Below are positions 1-6,272 of a stretch of 6,272 nt of DNA, piece by piece. The first letter of the stretch is position 1. Each line of letters starts with the position of its first letter. This DNA is from an uncultured Bacteroides sp. (GTDB lineage: Bacteria > Bacteroidota > Bacteroidia > Bacteroidales > Bacteroidaceae): positions 1 to 6,272 of the forward strand of contig USSR01000422.1 in NCBI GenBank assembly GCA_900557355.1, in the 5' to 3' direction. The notes beneath the pieces were generated by a model, which saw only the letters and a program-made list of their open reading frames with translations, searched no databases and had not been told where the DNA came from. Made by a program: the position numbers and the translations under genes.

Positions 1-75
1 AACGATAAAGGTCCCGGAGAACGGGAAGTTATGGAAGCTGCGGAGAATCAAGCATTGACCATGCGACAAGCGTAA
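1..75 (+). CDS. C-terminal tail of a convergent plus-strand gene, product unknown (partial)
   Basis: Frame 1 is open from the window edge for 24 codons and ends with TAA at 73-75. The last residues read GPGEREVMEAAENQALTMRQA, a hydrophilic Glu/Ala-rich helix-like tail. Frames 2 and 3 of this strand stop inside the same stretch, and no convincing minus-strand frame covers it. About 90 bases downstream is a strong hairpin, where the end of a convergent transcription unit would be expected, and this supports a real gene end. I do not recognise the protein from so short a tail and assign no function. The alternative is chance: a 24-codon open stretch is not rare. Confidence 0.42.
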   Translation, partial: NDKGPGEREVMEAAENQALTMRQA

Positions 76-166
76 GCAAGCCTCAACTGCAAACGATTTC
101 AATAAATAAACGGTTTACTAAAACAGACTATACTGCAACATACTGTATAAATTCTGTAAAACGAAG

Positions 167-197
167 ACGCCCCATTGTAATCACTACAACGGGGCGT
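167..197 (-). terminator. Hairpin terminator of the minus-strand operon, possibly shared by the convergent gene
   Basis: The arms at 167-179 and 185-197 form a 13-bp GC-rich stem with a 5-base loop at 180-184. Read on the minus strand, all 13 positions pair, one of them as G-U, and a short T-tract (TTTT, 158-161) follows five bases after the stem. Read on the plus strand, the same position is an A-C mismatch, but two further pairs can form at the base (165/199 and 166/198) and TTTC follows. The hairpin lies 55 bases past the stop of the lipocalin-like gene and between two convergent reading frames, so a role as operon terminator is likely. Activity in both directions is possible but less certain. 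Confidence 0.8.
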
Positions 198-200
198 TTC

Positions 201-220
201 ATTAGCAACAACATGCTAAT
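201..220. repeat. Small inverted repeat between the last gene and the terminator
   Basis: ATTAGCA at 201-207 and TGCTAAT at 214-220 are perfect inverted 7-mers around a 6-base loop. On the minus-strand transcript this weak stem would form just before the main terminator hairpin. No function is assigned, and a chance palindrome in AT-rich sequence is plausible. Confidence 0.35.
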
Positions 221-251
221 ATTAACACTAAATTATTAAGAGAGAGATTTA

Positions 252-674
252 TTACTTTTTGTCGGGAGTTACTTCCGGAGTAACCAGCTTCTTGATTGAT
301 TTCGTATTCAGATACAGAAAAGCCAATCGCGGCTGTGCTTCCTGAACAACCAATTCCAATGAATCAGATGTTACGTAACCAATACGTTCACGCGTCTTAT
401 ACACTTCTATTTTTCCATCGTCTTCTTTGCTGAATCCTTCTATAATCAAATAGCCGTCCTCATCTATCTTCCATGTTCTAAGATCTAAAGACGGTACGTT
501 GATGGCAGAGCATTTTCCACCTTTTTTAAACTCAAACCCCTTGAGTTCGCCTGTTGATTCATAGGTATAAGGGTTGCACCATTTACCAATAATTTGTTTC
601 TCCACTTTTTTCTGTCCGTAGCTGCTGAATGCAAAGCAAGACAGAGCCATAACTGTCATTAATAGTTTCTTCAT
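252..674 (-). CDS. Small secreted lipocalin-like protein
   Basis: This encodes a 140-residue exported protein. Residues 1-20 form a signal peptide: KK at the N-terminus, a hydrophobic core, then SSYG before Gln21. Cys13 in ALSC is a poor lipobox, so the protein is more likely a soluble periplasmic or secreted protein than a lipoprotein. The mature part opens with GKW (residues 30-32), the Gly-X-Trp signature at the start of the first strand of lipocalin-like barrels. Alternating beta-rich segments follow (GFEFKKGG, TWKIDEDGYLIIEG, IGYVTSDSLELVV), as in small Bacteroidetes lipocalin-like domains. Cys33 and Cys55 could form a disulfide. The tail after about 125 is Lys/Pro/Thr-rich and probably disordered. 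The start is fixed by an in-frame stop nine bases upstream, which is the stop of the peptidase gene. The gap is 6 bases and lacks a Shine-Dalgarno, so it is probably co-transcribed as the last gene. The ligand is unknown, and the fold assignment is moderate because the family is very divergent. Confidence 0.8.
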   Translation of the reverse strand: MKKLLMTVMALSCFAFSSYGQKKVEKQIIGKWCNPYTYESTGELKGFEFKKGGKCSAINVPSLDLRTWKIDEDGYLIIEGFSKEDDGKIEVYKTRERIGYVTSDSLELVVQEAQPRLAFLYLNTKSIKKLVTPEVTPDKK

Positions 675-680
675 TTTAAT

Positions 681-3419
681 TTATTTTTCTAGTAAATCAT
701 ATTTCTGATCAATTCCACGTTCTCGCAAATGAATACCCTCTTTCATCCAACGCGGCTCTTTTGTTCCTTTCAGGTAATAATCAAAGAATTGTTTCATCCG
801 GATAGTCCAGTCTTTCTGTGCAGCCTGATTACCAAGAAAATGCCCTTCACCTTTGTAATTAAGATGCCATGCCGGACGTTGTAAACGACGCATAGCTAAA
901 TAAAGTGCACGACCTTGTTCGTAGGCAACAGCCTCATCCTTATCATTATGCCAAATTAATAATGGAGTATGTATCTTATCCGCTTCTACGATAGCAGAGC
1001 TTGCCAAATACTTATCTTTGGCTTCCCATAAACTCTTTCCCATACGGCTTTGCCATTCTTCATACATGAAATAACGCGGCAAACCGCTTCCACCACGAAT
1101 ACCCAAATAACCGGTTACCATATCAGTAATAGGAGCCCCGATATTAGCACAAGCGAATATATCCGTCTTCGTCACCAGATAACTAGCTTGGAAACCTGAC
1201 CAACTATGTCCCTGAAGACCTATTTTTCCCGGATGCGCTATCCCCTGCTCTATCAAGTATTTCGTTCCGCTTACTACTGCATCATAACTACTCTGTCCCG
1301 GTGTTCCTATGGTGAAATGCACATCCGGCATAAATACAATGTACCCATTACTTACAAAGTACATCACATCCGCCATTGCGCTACTCAACATAGGAGCGTG
1401 ATAAGTGTTCAGTCCTCCGGAATGTGTTTCATAGAACTGTACCAGAACGGGATATTCTTTCTTAGCGTCATAATCTTCCGGCAAGTAAAGTATTCCCTTG
1501 TTAGGCTTATTCTCATAATTAGTCCATTCCACTAACTTTGCAGTACCCCATTTGTATTCGCTTTGTTGAGGATTAGCGTTCGTTATACGAATCGGATCAG
1601 AGAAATCCGATTTACTCCACCACAGATCACGGAATTCTGATACATTCTGACGATTCCAAATACAATACTTCTGATTGTCAGAAAAACGATGAATTGAATA
1701 GATGTAAGGACCTTCTGCGAGCTTCTTCAAGCGACCTTTCATGTCAAGTGAATAAATACCTTCATCCATTGTGTTTTCATCCCATACACTAACTATAATC
1801 GTCTCGTCCGGATTGAATACTTCTTTGTCAATATTGCTGGTCATTTTACGGATAGATCTCTGATTTTTGCGACCATACCCCTTAGTGATACATTCCGGCT
1901 GACGTTCTCCGGTCAAATCGATCTTCCACCAGTCATAAGCATCATAAATCAACACATTATTACCATCAGCAGTCCAACCAGCAATACCATAAGCAGGTGC
2001 AGGATTTGGTTTGTCATAAGTTTCCTCGAATATCGGATACCCAATAGCTGTTGAAATATCGGTAACCTCACCCGTTTTTCCGTCAAACTTATTCCATACC
2101 TGTGCAACAGGATCATACATCACAGCCCATTTGCCGTTCACCGACCACCTCGGTCTTGTCCGGTAGCTACGTCCTACCAATTGCTTTTCTCCCGTATGTA
2201 CATTCACAGAATAGATGTCAAACGGCATTTCATTAAGCCAGTCTTTCTGCGCACGATAAGGCGTTTCGTCTGTGTAAAGCACATAATGAATCTCTTCCGC
2301 ACGGTCCGGCTCCAACAAATCAGCATGTCCGGGAGCTACTTCCGTCAATTTTTGGGAAGTAATGTCATAGATATATTTCGAATATTGAGGATGGGAATAA
2401 CGGCTACGAGTCTGCAAAGTAGGTACTTCATATTCATCCCAGGTCCACAACTCCAGTTCAAAACTCTTATCCGGCTTTATTTCCTCTTCTTTCTTATCTT
2501 TATTTACTTTCTCCTGATAAGGTCTGAGTTCCATTGTCAGAAACTTCTGGCTACTTGACAGACTAGCCCGGACAAGTTCCATTCCCGCAGGAATGACAAT
2601 CTCCTTACGGTCGAATACAAGGTCGCAAGTATTATTCTTCAAGGAGAAATTATACCATAGTGAATCCTTCACAGTAAACTCTCCGGTCAGCCGTTCTTTG
2701 TCAAGACTGAAAGAAGAAAGTCCTTTCTTGACAGAACTTTGATAAATAGTCCGGTAGGGACCTACCAACGGGCCATAACACAAAGCATTTCCTTTGGCTT
2801 GTTTACGAATAAAAAGAATCGAACGATTCTGATTATACAGTGTATAGTAACCTATACTATCAATCTGAAATGCAGTTCCAGTCTTAAGGTGACGTACCAC
2901 CAAACGATCGAAAGACGGAATATGGTTGACCGTATCTTCCGGTACATTGCTCACAGACACCGAATAAGGAACCCCTTCCACAGGGTGGAAAGATTCTTTA
3001 TACGTCCACTCCGTCTTCACTCCGGAAGGTAACGACATCAATATAGTCTTCATATTTCCGGCAGTATCCGCCTGTTCGTAATAAACAGCTCGGTCTGCAT
3101 CATAATATTGGATCTGTTCGACATCAGGCAATACTATTTCTTTTCGTGTACGCGAATCAAACAGATGCAATATCTTCGACTCCTTATCATCCGAATTATA
3201 TTCCATCGGAGCAATGCGATAAGTCACCCATCGCCCTGTCGGGGAAATATCTGGTGATTCGACGCGCTTCCACGACATACAAGCTGCTATATCCAACGGT
3301 TTCAATAAATGAGACTGTTGTTCCGCAGACTGATCTTTCGCTTTTTGTTGTGCTTCGACAGAGGTGTATGACAGCAGCACAGCTACCAAAAACAAATACC
3401 TAAAGAAAGAGTTCTTCAT
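681..3419 (-). CDS. Exported S9-family (prolyl oligopeptidase clan) serine peptidase, 912 residues
   Basis: This is a large alpha/beta-hydrolase peptidase. A Sec signal peptide covers about residues 1-23, with probable cleavage at VEA before Gln24, placing it in the periplasm or outside the cell. Residues of about 45-620 look like a beta-propeller (for example SPTGRWVTYRI near the start and repeated DG/DNQ turns later). About 635-895 is the catalytic domain. The triad is Ser739 in GHSWSG, Asp828 in HNDKDEAV and His860 in GEGHFLG; Tyr663 in QFYE is the likely oxyanion residue. The C-terminal FFDYYLKG...PRWM stretch is typical of a Bacteroidetes S9 subfamily of about 900 residues. No DPP-type double-Glu motif is evident, so endo- or oligopeptidase action is more likely than dipeptidyl release, but the specificity is unknown. 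The second Gly of the usual GHSWGG is Ser here. A Lys/Glu-rich insert sits at about 302-317. It starts 13 bases after the preceding peptidase gene; an AAGGCG overlapping that gene's stop is a weak ribosome-binding candidate. Confidence 0.95.
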   Translation of the reverse strand: MKNSFFRYLFLVAVLLSYTSVEAQQKAKDQSAEQQSHLLKPLDIAACMSWKRVESPDISPTGRWVTYRIAPMEYNSDDKESKILHLFDSRTRKEIVLPDVEQIQYYDADRAVYYEQADTAGNMKTILMSLPSGVKTEWTYKESFHPVEGVPYSVSVSNVPEDTVNHIPSFDRLVVRHLKTGTAFQIDSIGYYTLYNQNRSILFIRKQAKGNALCYGPLVGPYRTIYQSSVKKGLSSFSLDKERLTGEFTVKDSLWYNFSLKNNTCDLVFDRKEIVIPAGMELVRASLSSSQKFLTMELRPYQEKVNKDKKEEEIKPDKSFELELWTWDEYEVPTLQTRSRYSHPQYSKYIYDITSQKLTEVAPGHADLLEPDRAEEIHYVLYTDETPYRAQKDWLNEMPFDIYSVNVHTGEKQLVGRSYRTRPRWSVNGKWAVMYDPVAQVWNKFDGKTGEVTDISTAIGYPIFEETYDKPNPAPAYGIAGWTADGNNVLIYDAYDWWKIDLTGERQPECITKGYGRKNQRSIRKMTSNIDKEVFNPDETIIVSVWDENTMDEGIYSLDMKGRLKKLAEGPYIYSIHRFSDNQKYCIWNRQNVSEFRDLWWSKSDFSDPIRITNANPQQSEYKWGTAKLVEWTNYENKPNKGILYLPEDYDAKKEYPVLVQFYETHSGGLNTYHAPMLSSAMADVMYFVSNGYIVFMPDVHFTIGTPGQSSYDAVVSGTKYLIEQGIAHPGKIGLQGHSWSGFQASYLVTKTDIFACANIGAPITDMVTGYLGIRGGSGLPRYFMYEEWQSRMGKSLWEAKDKYLASSAIVEADKIHTPLLIWHNDKDEAVAYEQGRALYLAMRRLQRPAWHLNYKGEGHFLGNQAAQKDWTIRMKQFFDYYLKGTKEPRWMKEGIHLRERGIDQKYDLLEK

Positions 3420-3432
3420 ATAGTTTATCGCC

Positions 3433-5790
3433 TTATTTACTACGGTTTATGTCTTCCCAACAGTCTGCACGAGTATCGCCCAGTAAATGTTTGGCAAAAA
3501 AGCGGTACATTTTCCTTTCAAAATACTTATCAGCAGAACCATATCCATGACCAGCCCCTGGAATCACTAACATATCAAAGTCTTTACCGGCTTCAATCAG
3601 TGCCTTAGCCATACGATAAGTATGTGCTGGATTGACATTCTTATCCATATCTCCTGTTACAAGCATCAGATGACCTTTCAGGTTCTTAGCAATTTCTGCA
3701 TTCGACTTCACGCTAAACTTATATTCATACTCTTTCGTCTCATTACCCAGACTGTCTTTCACAACCTTTTCCACTTCTTTCACACCATTATAGCACTCTC
3801 CCCAACCACGATTGTAGATATTATTATCATGGTTTCCGGAACAAGAAACAGCAGCCGTATAAAAGTCCGGATAAGTACAAATAGCAGCCGCAGCCATAAA
3901 TCCACCACCAGAGTGCCCATAAATACCGACTTTCTTACCGTCAATAAACGCATGACGTTGAGCTAACTGTTCAATCGCATATTTATCATCTGCCAGCGGA
4001 TAATCACGCATATTGCCATAACCATAACGGTGATATGCTTTACCACGCATCGGCGTATCCCCCCTATGTCCTACTGTAATTACAATAAAACCAAGCTGCG
4101 CCAAGCGAGTACAATAACTATCATCCAACGTAAAACTTGTAGGTACAAATCCAAAATAAGGTCCAGGATAAACGACTGAAATAATCGGATATTTCTTTTC
4201 CGGATCAAAGTTGGACGGTTTCCACATCACCCCATACAAATCGGTAACATTATCAGCAGCTTTCACGACAAAACGTTCCGGTTTTTTCCAACCTGATGCA
4301 TAGACCAGGTCCAGATCCGGTTTTGCCAGTTCCATAATCACCTTGCCTCTTCGATCCTTCAACATAATCTTAGGCTCCATATCCACTCTTGAATAGGTAT
4401 CGACATAGTAATTATGAGATTTCAAGAAATTCACATTATGCTGTCCGTCTTCCGTGCTCAAAGGAGTTACTCCTTCTCTGTCAATGTCAACTTCATAAAG
4501 CATGTAATAGAAAGGATTTACTTTTTTATCTTTACCATATCCATACAGATAAACTTTGCGTTTCAGCGTATCAATAGAATTAATATAGCCTGTTACCCAT
4601 TCACCGGAAGTCATCACATTCTTGAGATTTCCATCTCCATCATAGTGATAATAATGCCCCCAACCAGTACGTTCTGAACGGAACAGAATATCTTTTCCAT
4701 CATTTAAGATCGCAACATTACGAGCATGTGGATCACGGTATGGCTTATCTTCTTCATGAATGATTTCTTTCACCTCCAAAGTTGACAGATTAACAGAGCA
4801 TACATCTACTTCATCCCAAGTACGCTTAGTACGTTCAAAAAACAAGTATTTGCTATCCGAAGTAACATGAAGAGGCCTTATATATTGGTCCTTCCATTTA
4901 TCTATCTTTGCTTTTTTCACTGTTTTCTCTACAATATCGATAATCGCCAATTCATTCTGAGTAACATACTTGTCACCAGGAAACTCATATTTATACTTTA
5001 TCAATGAAGGAGAATCTTCCAATGAATTAATTACCCAAAAATCCCGCAACAAACGGTTATCATCACGTACTACATAAATATGACGATTATCCGGACACCA
5101 AAGTGCTGTTGTCGGCACTTCTCCGTTCTCCCCCGCTTCTTCTTCACGAGCATAAGAAAAATTTTCCACCCCATCCGTAGTCAACTGTACCTCGGTTGTA
5201 TCCACTCCCAATGCTTTATTTCCTTTTACATACAGGTTGTGATTCTTAGCATACAAAATATACTTTTTATCAGGTGAAAAAGTCATCCAGCTATAAACGG
5301 GCTCTTCCGGCTCCTTCTTTTCTTCCTTCTTCTCTACTAATGTCAACTTGCCCGTCAGACGATTATAGCTGTATCGTTTACTCTTATAATCAAACTCAAA
5401 CGAGCCTTGGTCTTTGGCAAAAGTTACAGATGAGATATCCAGTTTATTTCTATCTACTACACCTTTGGTAAATTCACTTAACTGCATAGCCATCTTCCCT
5501 TTGTCAAATAGAGGTTCACGCTTTCCTGCAGCAGGCATTACATAATAATATTCCTTGCCTGATGTTGTTTGAAACTCAAACCAGAAATTATCTGTATCGT
5601 TAATTCCCCGAGGGTAAACCGATAGACTAATATTAGACAATTTACCTCCTAAAGTAAAATCTTGAAATTTATCTGCCAATTCATAATTGGCAAATATATT
5701 GCTTGATTTACCAATAGATACCTGAGCAATCATCTGCACCATAGTGCAAGATGTTAGTATAGCAGTTACAAAAAAAACTTTAATACTCAT
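3433..5790 (-). CDS. Exported DPP IV-like S9 serine peptidase, 785 residues
   Basis: This is a probable dipeptidyl peptidase of family S9, expected to remove dipeptides from free N-termini. The leader gives two options: signal peptidase I cleavage at MIA before Gln23, or a lipoprotein via LTSC (Cys15). About residues 60-510 are a DPP IV-type N-terminal beta-propeller, including DNFWFEF (67-73) and the YAREEE motif with Glu216-218 near TALWCPDN, which matches the double-Glu loop that anchors the substrate amino group in DPP IV. The catalytic domain is about 530-770: Tyr541 in VYPGP (oxyanion), Ser627 in GHSGGG, Asp716 in GDMDKNV, His748 in GAGHG. The Asp-His spacing (32) equals that of human DPP IV. 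The S1-pocket region differs from human DPP IV: Gly628 follows the nucleophile in place of Tyr, and SGNHDNNIYN replaces the Trp/Tyr segment. Proline preference is therefore not assured. A Lys/Glu-rich loop lies at about 152-164. The start is chosen because the signal peptide begins there and no in-frame ATG lies just upstream. Confidence 0.95.
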   Translation of the reverse strand: MSIKVFFVTAILTSCTMVQMIAQVSIGKSSNIFANYELADKFQDFTLGGKLSNISLSVYPRGINDTDNFWFEFQTTSGKEYYYVMPAAGKREPLFDKGKMAMQLSEFTKGVVDRNKLDISSVTFAKDQGSFEFDYKSKRYSYNRLTGKLTLVEKKEEKKEPEEPVYSWMTFSPDKKYILYAKNHNLYVKGNKALGVDTTEVQLTTDGVENFSYAREEEAGENGEVPTTALWCPDNRHIYVVRDDNRLLRDFWVINSLEDSPSLIKYKYEFPGDKYVTQNELAIIDIVEKTVKKAKIDKWKDQYIRPLHVTSDSKYLFFERTKRTWDEVDVCSVNLSTLEVKEIIHEEDKPYRDPHARNVAILNDGKDILFRSERTGWGHYYHYDGDGNLKNVMTSGEWVTGYINSIDTLKRKVYLYGYGKDKKVNPFYYMLYEVDIDREGVTPLSTEDGQHNVNFLKSHNYYVDTYSRVDMEPKIMLKDRRGKVIMELAKPDLDLVYASGWKKPERFVVKAADNVTDLYGVMWKPSNFDPEKKYPIISVVYPGPYFGFVPTSFTLDDSYCTRLAQLGFIVITVGHRGDTPMRGKAYHRYGYGNMRDYPLADDKYAIEQLAQRHAFIDGKKVGIYGHSGGGFMAAAAICTYPDFYTAAVSCSGNHDNNIYNRGWGECYNGVKEVEKVVKDSLGNETKEYEYKFSVKSNAEIAKNLKGHLMLVTGDMDKNVNPAHTYRMAKALIEAGKDFDMLVIPGAGHGYGSADKYFERKMYRFFAKHLLGDTRADCWEDINRSK
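5572..5592. repeat. 21-base direct repeat, copy in the DPP IV-like gene
   Basis: This copy differs from the one at 5830-5850 at a single base (5589, T against A). On the minus strand it encodes DNFWFEF, residues 67-73 of the DPP IV-like peptidase. The motif is plausible for the propeller N-terminus of this family, where FWY/FWF-like segments followed by a GK-YY segment are common. Confidence 0.8.
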
Positions 5791-5826
5791 TATAATAATT
5801 CTTTCAAAAAAACATTCATATATTAA

Positions 5827-6272
5827 TTAAAACTCAAACCAGAAATAATCAAACCCACGACCAAGTTTATAAAGTGCATCAACAACATTACCAAAGTGGT
5901 TATCTTCTATAACTTCATTAGGGAACAGCTTACCTAAAGTAACTTCTTCACAAACCCCAGTAGCCTGATTTTTGGTTTCTTTAACTTCATAAATACTGAA
6001 TGTTCCATCCGCTAACGCAACTCCCAACTGCCCATTATAACTTGGCATATATGGAGAAGCAGACAAGTCATTAACAGCTAACGATACTATATCACTAGTC
6101 ATTTCTCCTAACAAAAGCATTGCTTCATTATGGTTAGTACCAGTCTCCGGATCTTGACCATATTGACAATACCATAGTCTATTTCCATCTGCAATTACAA
6201 CAAACATTTTATTATTAAAAACTGCAATGTCTTTATAACTTGGTATTACCCCTAATTCTTTCTCAAAATATT
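5827..6272 (-). CDS. C-terminal part of a probable PKD-like, SusCD-associated surface protein (5' end outside the window)
   Basis: The frame is open to the window edge, giving 147 residues before TAA at 5827-5829. The Met at 6207 is internal, because 21 sense codons precede it, so it should not be taken as the start. The visible part has two beta-blade-like units: IAVFNNKMFVVIADGNRLWY and, later, LGVALADGTFSIYEVK, with GNVVDALYKLGRGFDYFWFEF near the end. This resembles the C-terminal region of the PKD-like lipoproteins (about 500 residues) encoded after SusC/SusD genes in Bacteroides. Those proteins are surface-exposed and of unknown function. I place it there from overall resemblance and context, not from a diagnostic motif, and the lipobox would be outside the window. 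It ends 36 bases before the DPP IV-like gene, with no promoter seen between, so both are probably on one transcript. The alternative is an unrelated beta-propeller protein. Confidence 0.7.
   Translation of the reverse strand, partial: YFEKELGVIPSYKDIAVFNNKMFVVIADGNRLWYCQYGQDPETGTNHNEAMLLLGEMTSDIVSLAVNDLSASPYMPSYNGQLGVALADGTFSIYEVKETKNQATGVCEEVTLGKLFPNEVIEDNHFGNVVDALYKLGRGFDYFWFEF
5830..5850. repeat. 21-base direct repeat, copy at the end of the PKD-like gene
   Basis: It matches 5572-5592 at 20 of 21 bases, and the copies start 258 bases apart. On the minus strand it encodes DYFWFEF, the last seven residues before the stop codon. Both copies lie in the same reading phase of their genes. Confidence 0.8.

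Noticed and set aside
121..160. Repeated TACTG words in the AT-rich stretch before the terminator, as a possible operator or attachment site.
   Set aside because: The copies are short, unevenly spaced and imperfect, with no integrase or regulator gene nearby.
1206..5471. Several plus-strand open frames of 62-125 codons lying opposite the two peptidase genes.
   Set aside because: They are antisense shadows: rich in Ile/Phe/Arg/Cys/His runs, lacking recognisable domains, and each sits inside a clearly coding minus-strand gene.
5791..5826. Possible Bacteroides promoter (TTTG and TAnnTTTG boxes) in front of the DPP IV-like gene.
   Set aside because: The gap has a T-run followed by G on the minus strand but no TAnnTTTG with a suitably spaced TTTG. 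Co-transcription is simpler.
5791..5829. In-frame read-through fusion of the PKD-like gene into the DPP IV-like gene: both share a frame and the 12 codons between contain no stop.
   Set aside because: An ordinary TAA separates them, the downstream gene starts with its own signal peptide, and 12 stop-free codons occur often by chance. A pseudogene or recoding claim is not supported.
5827..6207. A complete 126-residue gene starting at Met (6207).
   Set aside because: The frame stays open upstream to the window edge and there is no signal peptide at that Met, so this is the tail of a longer gene.

Overview
The window looks like chromosome of a member of the Bacteroidales, most likely a gut Bacteroides or a close relative. 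By eye it is moderately AT-rich. Start codons sit behind A/T-rich leaders with little or no Shine-Dalgarno sequence. The three complete genes encode exported proteins that have a candidate signal-peptidase cut just before a Gln, which is common in this phylum. The protein families (Bacteroidetes-type S9 peptidases, a PKD-like/SusCD-associated surface protein, a lipocalin-like secreted protein) also fit.

Layout: almost everything is on the minus strand and reads from right to left. At the right edge is the C-terminal 147 residues of a gene that continues outside the window (5827-6272), probably a PKD-like lipoprotein of the kind encoded beside SusC/SusD pairs. After 36 bases comes a 785-residue dipeptidyl-peptidase-IV-like S9 peptidase (3433-5790). 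After 13 bases comes a 912-residue second S9 peptidase of a different subfamily (681-3419). After 6 bases comes a 140-residue lipocalin-like secreted protein (252-674). The tight spacing and the lack of any recognisable promoter between genes suggest one transcript that starts upstream of the window. A strong hairpin at 167-197 probably ends it. A short plus-strand reading frame ending at 75 looks like the tail of a convergent gene that may share this hairpin.

How the genes may work together: SusCD-type outer-membrane systems can import oligopeptides as well as glycans (RagAB of Porphyromonas gingivalis is the established peptide case). Two exported peptidases directly downstream of a probable SusCD-associated lipoprotein suggest a peptide-capture and peptide-trimming locus, with the DPP-like enzyme releasing dipeptides from free N-termini and the second enzyme cutting other oligopeptides. 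This is inference, because the SusC/SusD genes would lie outside the window. No CRISPR, tRNA, rRNA, IS element or phage feature was seen. The most distinctive local signals are a near-perfect 21-base direct repeat in coding phase in two adjacent genes, and an S1-pocket region in the DPP-like enzyme that does not match proline-specific DPP IV.
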